DNA from: Brachionus koreanus
Taxonomy: Eukaryota; Rotifera; Eurotatoria; Ploima; Brachionidae
Assembly (NCBI GenBank): GCA_016987375.1
Contig: PJRA01000313.1
Span: forward strand, 1,748,478-1,812,477
Direction of reading: 5' to 3'
DNA: 64,000 nucleotides
Positions 1 to 16,662 of this stretch are shown here, piece after piece. How positions within the stretch are numbered: position 1 is the first letter of the stretch; each line of letters starts with the position of its first letter. Made by a program: the position numbers and the translations under genes. The notes below the pieces were generated by a model. The model searched no databases, was not told the origin of the DNA, and worked only from the letters and a program-made list of their open reading frames with translations.

Positions 1-115
1 GCATTATGACTTAACAATTTCATTTGACATCAATTGAGTCATATTTTATGAGATTTTAATTTAATGAAAGCATTGATTAATTTGTTTCTTTAATTTTTGT
101 ACAAATATGCAGTTT

Positions 116-4154
<4,039 letters not shown>

Positions 4155-4797
4155 TATAAAGCCTAACAGTTAATAACAAAATGACTCGGTTTGATTCTAA
4201 TTGAAAAATGTTATAGTACATAGGGAAATAGTCGAAAATCGATAAAATTTTTCTCTCTTGGATACAGCATAAATATACTCTATTAAAGCTGGAAACAGAA
4301 TTCTTTTTAAAATGTTGAGTGTTTTGCGAGCTTAAGTTATCTTTTAGTGTAGTCAAGAGTATTCAAATTTTTGATAAAAAAAGAAAGCTTTATAATTGAA
4401 AGTTTCTAAATAAAAATTATTTCAAATATGATGTTTTTTTTGCAATTTAGCCGCCAAAATGATATAGTCTTAAAAAATTGATTTACAATTTTAAACTTAA
4501 ATAAAACGTTAAGTTAATATTAATAAATAAAAATTTGATTTTACTTACTGTGGAAAAAAATTAAAATTTCATGTATATTTAAAGTTTGATTTAAAGAAAA
4601 TTTTTCTCTAAGGTCAATTTTTTAATTCAAAATTATTATTTAATTTAATTATTAGATTATTGATTAAAAAAAAATTTTGCACAAATAAATAGTTTATAAT
4701 AATAGAAATTAGAAAAATTAAAACTAAAAGCTATTAAGAAAAAATAAATTTATTTGAAAAAATTTTATAGTTTTTTAAAATTATGTTTAAATCTTTT
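4155..4797. other. Intergenic, HECTD2 to RS-protein gene
   Basis: AT-rich with no supported gene. It holds the HECTD2 5' flank; just before the HECTD2 ATG the minus strand reads a splice-acceptor-like CTGTTAG followed by 8 nt. A short open frame at 4147-4356 has no recognisable content. Confidence 0.5.
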
Positions 4798-5488
4798 TTA
4801 TCTAGATTCTAAAATCTCTTTTACTTTAATCCGCCATCGATTCTGTCTAATTTTTGAGTCCTCAAAAAACTAAAAAAAAATATAAATATCCTATAAACTT
4901 TGTCCAATAATTACCAAATCACTCATAATTGATTTATTGCTTGAGTTGACCATATTTGAATTTAACAATAAATCAGCATTGCGGGTCATAGATTCACTTA
5001 GACTTGTTGCAGAGCCAAACATTGTATTTTCAATTGCTGAACTTGATTTAAACCTTGACGGCTCATTCTTTTTTTTATCAGATCGGGATGATTTAAATGA
5101 CTGTGGTTTAAAGCCCTCAGATTCATCGAGCTTGCTGATAACTTTTTGTCTGAATTTTTCATTACTATGAAGCTCTAAAAATTTTGCGAATTTTAATTTT
5201 TTTTAGTAAAAAAAAAATTTTTATTTTACCATTTACTTCATCAGTAAAATCATAATCTTTGGTTCTTTCTTTATCCAATTCTGAAATTTTGTTTTTTGGT
5301 CCTGCATATTTGGGAGAACGTGAACGAGATTTTCTAGATTTACGACTAGATTTTTTTGATTTTCTGATAGATTCTCTAGACGATGTAGAAGTAGATCTAG
5401 ATCGATCCCTAAATTTATTGCTTGATCGTTGATTAATTATCTCAACCGAAGATGCTGAAGAGCGAGAAGAAGATTGTCTTCTAGGCAT
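4798..5488 (-). CDS. Small arginine/serine-rich (RS) protein
   Basis: Three exons are inferred. The first (start 5488) encodes MPRRQSSSRSSASS followed by an RS/KS-rich stretch (residues about 5-65) typical of splicing-associated nuclear proteins. A second exon (about 5170-4912) begins near ELHSNEKFRQKVISKLDE and is serine-rich and basic. The third (about 4867-4798) encodes FEDSKIRQNRWRIKVKEIL and the stop. RS domains generally mediate contacts within spliceosomal assemblies through phosphorylated serines, but no RRM or other named domain is visible, so the family is not assigned. The C-terminal charged helix-like segment may be the best handle for a search. Exon 1/2 join coordinates are approximate. 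Confidence 0.6.
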
Positions 5489-6747
5489 TTCAAAATAAAA
5501 ATTTAGTGTTAAGTCTCAAAATAAAAATAAGTTGGTATTAAAATTAAATTAATGATCAAATTAATTTTGTCTTATAAAATTAAAATAAAATTTTATTTAA
5601 ATATAAGAAAAGAATTTAAAGATTTTTCCATGTATTTCTTAATTTTTATTCTAAGATAATTATTCGAATTTATTTATTTCTTAATTATTCAACCCAACAG
5701 AATGTGTAATAAAAAAAATTGAGTGCAAATTTAATATTATGTTTTTGAGAGTATTTTATGATTCATCAAATTAAAGATAGTTATAAAAATACTAATTTTA
5801 TATTACTTATGCATTCAAAAAATAGAAAATAATACTTTGTTGTTAAATCTTAGCAAAAAATGAAACAATTATAAATATTTTAAAACTTTTTATTTAAATT
5901 AATTTAAATTTTAAATTGATGATTTAGTTCAAAATTTTTGAATCATCAGTAACTAAGTTTTTTTATTAATTTTCAAATTGTAATAAAAAAATATTTGTTT
6001 GCAAATATTTACCATAATTTACGGTGTTAAGTTTATTTTTTTTGCTTATTTTGGAATCTAATTTACAAGATTTGACATTAACTTTGATTTGTTTTTAAGA
6101 GATTTTTTTGAAGTTTTTGTTTGAAAGTTTCCCGCGAGTTAACTCATTTATTTGAATCAACTACAGAATATCTTCCAAAATAAAACATTATTTGGCATAT
6201 CCATCGACTTTGATGATATAGATGAGATCATAAAGTTTGCTAGGTATGCTTAAATACTTGGGTTATTTTGAAGAGCTTTTATACAGCATAGATTAATTTA
6301 TAGATGTATTCTATTTTCAAAAAAAAGTTTTTTAAATAAAATATATTTATATATATTAATTTATAGAAAAAATTATAATATTTATTTGGTGAATTTAAAA
6401 TCAATCCTGACATCTTGATATTTAAGTATAAAATAAAAAATTTTACAAAAAATATAATAAATTTTTTGTTGTTTCCAAGACTGCTAATTTTTTTAAACAG
6501 TAAATCGTCAAAATTTAGAATTTAAATTTACCTTTAAAAAACAAAATTTGAATTATGAAAATTTAATTACTTTCAGTTTTTAAAAGCATACTAGTCATTT
6601 ATAATGAAAATTTAAAATTTTCATTTTTTCATTTTAAAGAATAAATCAAAATTAGAATTTGCAATTGACTATATTAGTTTTTCTTTCAACTTTGTAATGT
6701 AATTTCTAATTATAAACTAGACTTAAACAACTTTAAAATTAATTAAG
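5489..6747. other. Intergenic, RS gene to SPFH gene
   Basis: About 1.26 kb of divergent intergenic DNA between a minus-strand and a plus-strand gene, so it should hold both promoters. It is mostly A/T runs. The only coding-like stretch is the candidate orphan exon at 6167-6243. Confidence 0.5.
6167..6243 (+). pseudogene. Possible orphan exon
   Basis: A 77-base open stretch flanked by an acceptor-like CTACAG and a donor-like GTATGC. It encodes NIFQNKTLFGISIDFDDID and a few more residues, which reads like real protein. No partner exons were found on either side, so it may be a gene relic or chance. Low confidence. Confidence 0.2.
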
Positions 6748-7974
6748 ATGAAACCAGTTATTATTTCTGTACTTGTTGCGTTCGGTGTATTAGCTTTTGT
6801 TGGTCTTATAATCCTAATTGCATCTGCTAAAAGGTTAAATTCATATGAACGTAAGATTAAAAACTTTTTCAATTTCTGTAATTTTTCTATCTTTTTTTAG
6901 TCGGAATAAAATATGACAATATATTAAAAAAACTCGGCAATAATGTTAATAAAGAAGGTCTTCATTTTGGTCCTCCAGGCTTTACTTTTATAATTTTCCC
7001 AAATGTTTACAATACTATGGAATTCAAAGAAATAACTGTATTTTTAATTAAATTAATTTTAAATAAAAAACTAAAATTGCTCAGTGTTTGAATAAAGATG
7101 GAGTTATAATTGAGGTGGATGTTTCTTATCAGTTTAAAGCCAAGTAAATAAAAATATTCAATCAAGTGTGAAAATGTTCTGATCTTTAATTCAAGCTCTA
7201 ATTACTTGAAATTTCTTGTTGAACAATTTAAAGATTTTGATGGATACAAAAAAGTTCTACTTGCATCAGGAAAATCTGCAGTTCATGATAGTTGTGCTAA
7301 TTTTTCAACAACTGAATTTCAAACAGATAGAGGTAAATTTTTAAGCAATAATTTTAAATTATCTAAAAGTATATGAATTTAAATTATAAGGTCGATTTCA
7401 AGAAAGCCTAAGAGAAACAATGCGACATTACTGCGAATATCTTCGATGCGAATTAAACGATTTACAAGTAATGAATAAATATTTATTGAGTGATTACTTA
7501 AATTTTATTTCAAGGTAAACAGTGTTCAGAGACCTTCTGATTTTGAAACTGCTGTCAAAGATAAAGAAGCAGCTAAAGAAAATATTAAGGTAGCTGAAAA
7601 TGAGAGACCACGTCTTCTTTTACAAGCTGAAACCACTTTAGAACAGGCAAAAAAACAAGCTGAAATTATCAAAAATAATGCAGAAACACAAGCAAAAATA
7701 ATTACCAACAAGTAAAGCATTCTTGTAAAATAAGATTTTATTTTAATTTAATATTTGAAAATTCTATCAAAGAGCTAATACTGAAGCTGAAGCACTGAGA
7801 TATCAATATGAGAAAGATTTGGAAGTTTATAAAAATGCAAAGCTTACACAAGGTCTAGACAACGAAGCTTTGATTTCCTACATGACTATAAGAGCTATAT
7901 CAGAATCTAAAAATGAAATTAATATGGCTCTAAAATCACCAGCTAAAACTTCTTATTCAAGCATAACTGATTAA
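6748..7974 (+). CDS. SPFH/band-7 (prohibitin-like) membrane protein
   Basis: About six exons separated by 45-60 bp introns. Residues 1-30 form a hydrophobic N-terminal anchor (MKPVIISVLVAFGVLAFVGL). The SPFH core follows: GLHFGPPGFTFIIFP, then the DGVIIEVDVSYQFKA strand, and a helical segment ending in an alanine/glutamate-rich coiled coil (KEAAKENIKVAENERPRLLL, then AETTLEQAKKQAEII and ANTEAEALRYQYEKDLEVY). This is the usual stomatin/prohibitin order: membrane anchor, SPFH domain, coiled coil for oligomerisation. Such proteins form ring scaffolds in membranes. It is not a close match to prohibitin 1/2, stomatin or flotillin as I remember them, so no symbol is given. The gene ends 183 bp before the first AOAH gene on the same strand. 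Confidence 0.65.
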
Positions 7975-8157
7975 AGTACAGGATAAGAATGCAAAATAAT
8001 ATAAATTAAAACAACTATTTTTATTGAGGTTAATTTTTACACATAGAAATTAGACTAATTTTTAATCAGAGTTATTTTTTATCAATATTTTTTTAATAAA
8101 TAAATTTTGAAATCTTAGAAAATTTATCAGTTTATTTTTGAAAAAAAAATTTAAACT

Positions 8158-10611
8158 ATGAAAGCTTTGACAGTATTTTTATCATTGATTCTACTATCTC
8201 AAGTCCGTGTGACTGAACAACGCCCTAACAAATCGTTAAGAACACCAAAAGCAGCAAACGGAGGTATAAGCTGTGCCGTTTGCTCTGTGTTATTGACATT
8301 AGTTGATGAATTAGCTGTGGTTTATAATGAAACTGTTCAAGAGTCCTTAAACAAATTTTGTGGTTATTTACCAGACGGAATATTTCAAGTAACATGTAAA
8401 AATGCCGCAAAAACTTTTGGTCCAGTAATAATAAACGGGTAAGTTTAACTTTAAATTTTTTCTATCCACAAGGTATTAAACAATATTAAGTCTGTTTAAC
8501 AAAGAGACTCCGGATGTAATTTGCCATGCGTTAGGATTCTGTCGCACTGATCCTGGTCATGAGGAATGCCATATTTTTCCATTACCTGGTAGTTCAATAA
8601 AAAATCAACTTGAATTTTTCAAAAATGGTTTGTCCAGAAGAAACATAGAGATTCCAGATACTAAAAATGATCCTTGTAATATGTCCATTTTCAAACCAAT
8701 TTGTGATTATATAAATACGTAAGTTTAGTTCTCTAAACAAATATATATTTAAAAAAAAATTTATTTTTAACATGCAAAGAATATTTGATAAACATGAGCC
8801 TGCAATTGATATCGATCAAGACGGCCATAGCACTTTTACAGTACATATTAAATTATTTTTTAAAAAAAGTCTAAATGCATAGTTATTTAGACATTAAGAG
8901 GTACTAGTTGGAGAGGAAAAGATTGTGACGATTTAAGTAAAAAGGTTCATCCAGGAGCTATTCCTTTTAATGGTGATCGCATAACAGATTCAAATTGCAA
9001 TGGAATTTTTGTAAATTTTCTTTAATTTAAAATAAATAATCAAGTTTCTAATCAATTTAATTATTATTTAGGGTAAAGACCCAAATTCAAACAAATCATA
9101 TGAAGAAAAATTCTGTGAAAATTCCAAACCAATGGGTTTTGCAGTATTGGGTGATTCAATTAGTGCACATTTTAGCATTCCAGAGCAATGGCTAGGTAAA
9201 TTTAAAAAATTAATAAATTTAAAAAGCTAATTAAAGTAAAAATTTTCAGACGCCTATCAAATTAATGCTGCAGTTTTTGAGCATTTAGTCTTCATTCTAG
9301 AAAACGAATTAGATTGGCCCCAATTATCAGGAATGACAGGTGACTTTCATTATTTAGCTAAAATTCTGATAAACTTTTCTTAGGATATATGAATAGCACA
9401 TGGCCAGTCGTACAGGGACTAACTAATTCGATTTATTTAAAACTTTTTGAACGAAATAGATGCAATTTTAGGTAAAATATTTTTTCTAAATAAATTAAAT
9501 ATATGAATTTTATTAAACGTTATAAAAAGAGATTATCAAAATATTGGAGTCAATGGTAGGTATTTTAATAAAGATATTTAGTTCAACTAATTTTTTAAGG
9601 AGCTGACTCAAATGAAATGAAAGAAATAGTAAAAACTCTCAGCCGTAATCCAAATACAGACCAACCACTAATAGTCTTTTTATCATTAGTTGGAAATGAT
9701 GTTTGCAATGGGTTAAGCTATAGAAAATTTAGTCACTAAGCTTATCTTAAAATATTAAAGGAATGCTGATACTTTGAATCATATGACAAGACCTGATGTT
9801 TTTTATAAGAATATTATTGAAATATTATCTTATTTAGATACTATACTTCCAAATGGAAGTCATGTAATGCTTACTGGTCTAGCAAATGGCAAGTATATTC
9901 TAACAAAAACATAGTTTTATTATAAATTTTTTATTTGAAGGAACCGTTCTTTACGATTCATTAAAGGATAGAGTCTACCCATTAGGCAGAGTTAAGAACA
10001 ATATTTATTACGGTGATATGTATACTTATTTATCATGTTTAGAGGTATTTAATAAATATTTTTTCTTTATTTTAATAATTTTATTTTTCAAAAGATAGGG
10101 CCATGGTAGGTTTTTTGTTTCATAGAAAGATTTAAGATTTTTTTTTTACATGTTCAAAAATAAGTAATGGATGGATGACCACAAATGGTTCGATGTTTAT
10201 ACTTAAAAAAAAATTTGATTTAATCGATTTTTAGATACATTGCGAAAATTGACTACAGACTACGCAATGATGCTTTCTGCCATCAATAAAAATATAAGTG
10301 AGACTGAAAGATTCAAAAATTTCGACATGGGTTTCACTTATGTTCCGATAGATAGATGTAATCTTAAATTAATTGTTTTAAATTGAAATTTAACTCGAAA
10401 AAAAGTGTTTGAAATTTGGGAATCGATGGGTGGGCAAAGGTGGCAAGTGATTGAACCGATTGATGGCTTTCATCTAAATCAAATTGGTAATTATTTAATG
10501 GCAGATATTTATTGGGATATGCTACTTAAAGAAAAATTTGACTGGATCAGCCCAGAAAATGATTATAACCATGAGATTATCAAGCTTTTTGGTAATCAAG
10601 GAGGCTATTGA
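8158..10611 (+). CDS. AOAH: Acyloxyacyl hydrolase, copy 1
   Basis: AOAH removes secondary acyl chains from lipopolysaccharide lipid A, lowering its endotoxic activity. The protein starts with a signal peptide (MKALTVFLSLILLSQVRV), then a saposin-B domain (residues about 38-120; cysteines in GGISCAVCSV, NKFCGYLP, VTCKNA, VICHALGFCRTD). Next is the calcium-binding-like EPAIDIDQDGHST segment and the GDSL-type esterase domain with nucleophile motif VLGDSISAHF. The conserved NDVCNG block and the C-terminal catalytic-His motif IEPIDGFHLNQ complete it. About 15 short introns are needed; the order of motifs matches human AOAH along its whole length. All recognised catalytic motifs are intact. First of three tandem copies, 209 bp before copy 2. 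Confidence 0.9.
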
Positions 10612-10820
10612 TTTGATTTCTAAAGAAGTGTTTATTTTTAACTAAATTAAAAACAATTAAAATTAATATAAACTAAAAAATTTTGATATCAATTTGAAAA
10701 AAATTTATCAAAATAAAATTTGATAAAAAAAATTTAAAATGATCCCTGTTTATCGCAAAAAAGAGATAAATTTTAGCTCTTAAAATCGAAAATTATAAAA
10801 TTATCAAATATTTTGAAAAA

Positions 10821-13800
10821 ATGAAAATTTTCGCTATAAGCATACTGGTCAGTTTGATTTCTTCACAATCTGCATTAATACCTGAACAGTTAGCTAGTGT
10901 TAATGGTGGAACTGATTGTGCCTATTGCACATTAATAATAGCAATGATTGAAAAATTAGCAATTGTTTATAATGATACAATTGAAAATACGTTGTCTAAT
11001 TTTTGTCAACTTTTTCCAGAAGGAATTTTCAGATTTACTTGCCAGCAAGCAGTAGTTTTTTATGGTCCGTTAATAATAGATGGGTAAAATTAAAAAAACT
11101 ATATTGTCTAGCTTAAAAATAAGAGAATTATTTTAAGAATATATGAAAAAGAAAATGGTGATGTAATTTGTCATATGATTGGTTTTTGCAATACTGATCC
11201 AGGCCGACAAGAATGTCATCTTTTACCAAAAAAAGAAGTAATATTAAAAATTCTGAATAATCATCAATTAAATTTTGATGCAGAATAAGATAAATGAAAG
11301 GGTATTGAAGTTAAAAAACAAGTTAAGACTGAAAAAAAGAATTAGGTTGGATGGATCAAAAAAAAGAATATGTGATCAACCAGTCTTCAAGGAATTGTGT
11401 GAATTATTGGATAAGTAACATTTAATATTGATTTAAGCAAATTTTTTAAGATGAAAATTTAAGAGCTTTTAAAAATCATGAGCCAGCAATTGACATTGAC
11501 AAAGACGGTCATAGCACTATACCAGTATTATTTATTTTAGCTTTCTCATAAATTCATTAATTCAACAAAAAAAATAAAAAAATATTTAGACACTTCGTGG
11601 ATCTAGTTGGAAAGGAAAAGATTGCAATGACTTTAGCAAAAATGTTCGTCCTGGAGTAAAGCCTTTGTCTGGCGACAAAGCATCAGATTCAAATTGCAAT
11701 GGAATATATGTATAATTTAAGAATAAATTTTTAATTTTTTTTTGACCAAACTTAATAATTATCTATAAATTGCTTTAAAAAAGGGACGTGAACCGGGCTC
11801 CAATTTGACATATGAGGAATTATTTTGTCAAAATTCAAATCAACTTGGAGTAGCAGTACTTGGAGATTCTATAAGTGCTCATTTTAGTGTTCCAGAACAA
11901 TGGATAGGTAATTTTAATATTAGTTTGTAATATTTGATTTTCGGGATTTTTCAATTAATTTGAAAAAAGGTTTAGTTAGAATAAGAAATTCAAAAATGAT
12001 AAATTCTTTTTTAAATTTTTTTCGTCTTATTCATTCATTGTGAAGCATACGATAATTAATTTTGATTTCCACTGAAGTCAATTTTTTGCATTTACTCTTG
12101 CTTCTCCCCATATAAATCTTATTTCGATGAGCTCTTTCGTGATTGTTGACCTCTATGTTACTGCTCGTTTTTCTACCTTACGTCACTCTTGGGGTGTCAA
12201 TTGATGGCCTTTTTTTCTTTAGACTTATTATTTCAGATTCAAAAATCCCCCAACATTCACTTCCGTACATCATTATTGCTTGTACTATAGTGTGGTACTG
12301 TTTGATTTTTGTTTCCTTGCTGCAGCTTGTTGAATTCGTTTACACAATCGATTTGTGAATCATTGATGGTAATCGAGGAATCCACTTAAAGTTTTTTATT
12401 TTGTAAAACTAAATTCTATTAATTTTAGTTAAGAATTTAAAAATTTTCCCGGTATTTAAACTTAAATTTGAAAAAAAAATTTATTCTTTATTAAAATTAT
12501 GGATTATTTGATGAAAAAAATTTTTGTTCTAGTGCAGCAATATGTATCAATATTTATTTATTCTAATTAAGATCCATACAAAATAAATTCTGCTGATTTT
12601 GAGCATCTTGCTTTTATTGTTGAGAATGAATTAGATTGGCCTCATTTATCTGCAATCACTGGTAAACACTATAGAAATTTAGAAAAATTCTTAAAAATTT
12701 TTTTGAAGGATATATGAATAGTTCTTGGCCAGTTCAATATGACATTACTAATTCAATTTATCAAAAAATGCTTGATCGAAACCGATGCATTTTTAGGTAT
12801 ATTTTAAAAGTATACACAGTTCAAGATAATTACCTATTTTTTTTAGAGATTATCAAAATGTGGCCGTGAATGGTTGGTTTTTTTCTCAATATTTTTTGAT
12901 TAAATTTTTTATGTTCTGGTTATTAGGTGCTAGTACTCGTGGAATTCAATCGATTGCTCAAACGTATTTTTTCAAATTATTAATTAAAATTGAATTTTGA
13001 ATTTTTTTTTCAAGTCTGAGTCGAAATCAAGAGCAAGATTTTCCAATGCTCCTTTTCCTAACTCTGGTTGGTAATGATGTTTGTAATGGGTAAATTTACT
13101 AATAATTTTTTTTAATTTAAACTTTATTCTAACTAAGAAAACCTAATACACTCGACTATATGACTAAACCAGATGATTACTACAAAAATTTAGTAAGTGT
13201 TCTTACTTATTTAGACGGTGTTTTGCCTAATGGAAGTCATGTAATGCTCACAGGACTAGCAAATGGTGTTATTTTATTATTGATAGAATTAAAAATTTAG
13301 TGTCTTTAAATTAAAGGTAGTCTCTTATATGAGGCTCTTAAGGATACAGTATATCCACTTGGTAGAGTTCGTAGCGATATTTATTACGTTGATTTCTATA
13401 ACTATTTAAGCTGCCTTCAAATAAGCCCATGGTAATATTTACATATTTATTTTGATTTGAGTAATATATCTGATTTTTGTGAATTCAGCAATGGATGGAT
13501 GACTACTAATGGTATAAATTATTCATCTTTTGAATTATTTTTAAAACAATATTTTAAGATACTTTGAGAAAATTGACCACTGACTATGCTATGATGCTAT
13601 CTAAAATAGCTAAAAACATTACTGACACAAAAAAATATAAAAACTTTGATTTAGCTTATACTAATGTACCCTTTGATGAAAGTACTTTTGTTGCCAGTAT
13701 TTAAGCTTTTATATGTATTTTTTCAAATAGTGATGAGAAAATGGGAATCAATGGGAGGTCAAAAATGGCAGCTAATTGAACCCTTTGATGGATTTCATAT

Positions 13801-13936
13801 CAACCAACTAGGAAATGTGCTTTTAGCTGATTTATATTGGGACATCTTGGTCAAAGAGCATCCTGACTGGATCGGTCCAGTAAATAAAAACAATGAACAA
13901 ATAAGAAAACTATTTGGTGATCAAGGAGGATATTAA
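10821..13936 (+). CDS. AOAH: Acyloxyacyl hydrolase, copy 2
   Basis: Same architecture as copy 1: signal peptide (MKIFAISILVSLISS), saposin-B domain beginning at GGTDCAYCTL, EPAIDIDKDGHST segment, GDSISAHF nucleophile motif, NDVCNG block and EPFDGFHINQ catalytic-His motif. The reading frame is kept by using small introns throughout, including one directly after the CHLLPKKE segment (11239-11284), without which a stop would follow. The intron after QWI (about 11909-12571) is over ten times longer than its counterparts because of a minus-strand LINE relic. Exons and introns between about 11480 and 11900 are almost identical to copy 3. The first exons differ more, so the copies are not simply recent duplicates. 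It appears functional. Confidence 0.87.
11960..12370 (-). mobile_element. Decayed non-LTR retrotransposon (LINE RT C-terminus) in AOAH copy 2 intron
   Basis: Read on the minus strand, 12300-12200 encodes TIVQAIMMYGSECWGIFESE. This matches the conserved YGSEtW block that follows the reverse-transcriptase domain in many LINEs. Downstream the frame is broken by stops but remains basic and LINE-like (HERAHRNKIYMGRS). There is no intact open frame. The relic accounts for the unusual size of this intron. Confidence 0.65.
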
Positions 13937-14232
13937 ATTATTAATTTTTTTTTACTAAAATAAAATATATTTTTTTTAAACTAAATTTCTGTAAAATTAG
14001 CCTAAATAAAAAATAGATTAATTTAAATTGAACAATTTTCTATTTTTTTTATTTTAAAATTGGGTGTAATTATTTAATTTAAGTCATCTGAATAAAAAAA
14101 GCTTTTTTCTCATAAGTTTCCTATTTACCGATAAAATTTTGAATTATCTAATATTCTATTTTTAAATGATAAAAGTTAAAAAATTAAAATATATTTTCTT
14201 AGAAAATTGTTGATATTTTAAATGCTATAATA

Positions 14233-16662
14233 ATGAAAATACTAATATTCTTTACATTTTCTTTATTCCTGATCAGTTTAGCTTTAGCAGTGCCTGCACA
14301 TTCCGAAAAATCGGAAATTAAACACTTAAAAGATGTAAATGGAGGAACAAATTGTGCAGTATGCAGTATATTGGTAACTCTTGTCGAACAAATAGCAATT
14401 GTTTACAATGATACCATAGAAGAAACTCTGGATAACTTTTGTAATTATATACCAGAGGGAATTTTTCGTATTACTTGTCAACAAGCAATAGCAACTTTCG
14501 GACCCATTATAATTGATGGGTAAAAAAAAATACTTTTTTAATTTAATTAAAACTCTTTTCGAAGATTGTATGCCAAAGAAAATGGTGATGTAATCTGTCA
14601 TGCAATGAACTTCTGTCGAACAGATCCTGGTCAACCAGAATGCCATATTCTCCCAAAAAAAGTATATTGAAATATGAAAAAATCATGAAAATAATTTATT
14701 ACAATTTTTAAAATCCTTAAGAAATCTATACAAGAAAGTTCATTTTTTCTCAAAAGAAACTTAAGACTTAAAAATAAGAAAATACCGAAAATTGAGAACG
14801 GTATTTGTGATATATCAATTTTTAAAGAAATATGTGATTACATAAAAAAGTATTCAATTTTTTTTTTAAATTTCATGCTTGATTAATATGAAAATTAAAC
14901 TAGAATTTTTGATTTACATGAACCAGCAATTGACATTGACAAAGACGGTCATAGCACTATACCAGTATTATTTATTTTAGCTTCCTCATAAATTCATTAA
15001 TTCAACAAAAAAAATAAAAAAATATTTAGACACTTCGTGGATCTAGTTGGAAAGGAAAAGATTGCAATGACTTTAGCAAAAATATTCGTCCTGGAGTAAA
15101 GCCTTTGTCTGGCGACAAAGCATCAGATTCAAATTGCAATGGAATATATGTATAATTTAAGAATAAATTTTTAATTTTTTTTTGACCAAACTTAATAATT
15201 ATCTAAAATTTGCTTTAAAAAAGGGACGTGCACCGGGCTCCAATTTGACATATGAGGAATTATTTTGTCAAAATTCAAATCAACTTGGAGTAGCAGTACT
15301 TGGAGATTCTATAAGTGCTCATTTTAGTATTCCTGAGCAATGGCTTGGTAATTAAAAAAAAATGAACTTCTGAAAGCTAATAATTTTTTTTCTTAGATGC
15401 TAATCAAATAAACGCTGCTGTTTTTGAGCATCTTGCTTTTATCCTTGAAAATGAGCTAGATTGGCCTCATTTTTCAGCCATGACTGGTAAATTCTAATTT
15501 TAATTTTTTATACTAAATTTAGACGCTAAATTTTCTTAGGATTCATGAATAGTACTTGGCCAGTTGTACTCAGTCATACAAATTCAATTTACTTAAAACT
15601 GTTGGAAAGAAATAGATGTAACTTTAGGTAATGATTAAATAAAGTTTTAAAAAATCTGACTTTTAATTAAATAGAGATTACCAAAATGTTGCTGTTAATG
15701 GTATTTATGAACTATAAAATTAAATAAATGAGTTAATCATTTTATAAGGAGCTCGAACTGGAAGTATGAGAGATATAGTCAAGAGCTTAGCTCGCAATCA
15801 AAACGAAGATCAGCCTTTGTTGCTCACTTTATCATTAGTTGGCAATGATGTTTGTAATGGGTAAAAAAATTAAGTCAAAATTAAGTCAATTAATGACTGA
15901 TTTAAAATATTTTAGTCATCCAGACACCCTTGATCATATGACCAAACCAAAAGAGTTCCGAGATAATCTCATATATGTTTTGGATTATCTCGACACTGTT
16001 CTTCCTCAAGGAAGTCATGTGATGTTAACAGGACTTGCTAATGGAAGTGTATTGTATGATGTACTTGGCGAAAGAATCCATCCACTAGGCCGTGTACGAA
16101 ACGATATAAAATACAAGGATGTTTATACATATCTTTCATGTCTTCAAGTTAGTCCTTGGTAAATATCGTTAGAATTTTCGTTTGATTTTTATTTAATTGA
16201 GCTATTTAAGCAATGGATGGATGACCACAAACGGTACAGTTAAATTCTTTTCAAAAAATTAAATCTAAAAAAATTTATAAAAGCTACTCTGAGAAAGTTA
16301 ACAACTGATTATGCCATGAATCTTTCTGCAATTGTTCAAGATATTTCAACTTCTCGGTCCTATAAGCATTTTGACATGGGCTATACAAATGTTCCCATTG
16401 AAGAGAGTACAAACTTCTTATCACAAAAATTTTTTTTTAAATTTTTTAAATTTAAGTGATGACTGTTTGGGAATCAATGGGTGGACAACGCTGGCAGTTA
16501 ATTGAGCCAATTGACGGATTTCACATAAACCAAAATGGTAATGTCATTTTAGCTGATTTGTATTGGAAAAAATTGACTAGTGAACATCCAGCATGGATTG
16601 GAAATGAAAACAAATTTAATAATGATATCAAGAAAATTTTTGGTGATCAAGGAGGATATTAG
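14233..16662 (+). CDS. AOAH: Acyloxyacyl hydrolase, copy 3
   Basis: Third tandem copy with the full set of parts: signal peptide (MKILIFFTFSLFLISLALA), saposin-B domain (GGTNCAVCSI, FCNYIPEG, ITCQQA, VICHAMNFCRTD), EPAIDIDKDGHST segment, GDSISAHF nucleophile motif, NDVCNG block and IEPIDGFHINQ catalytic-His motif, ending FGDQGGY as in copy 2. Intron positions are the same as in copies 1 and 2, except that the intron before GSVLYD (after LTGLANG) is absent: that junction is continuous in copy 3 and interrupted in copies 1 and 2. A roughly 410-bp block (about 14921-15330) is near-identical to copy 2, introns included. Confidence 0.9.

Noticed and set aside
12143..12358. 71-codon hydrophobic frame on the plus strand in an AOAH intron
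   Set aside because: It is the reverse side of the LINE relic, whose minus-strand reading gives a known RT-associated motif.
8410..16500. AOAH copies as pseudogenes because each open frame is broken into pieces
   Set aside because: The breaks coincide with short GT-AG introns at matching positions in all three copies, and the spliced protein keeps every conserved motif.
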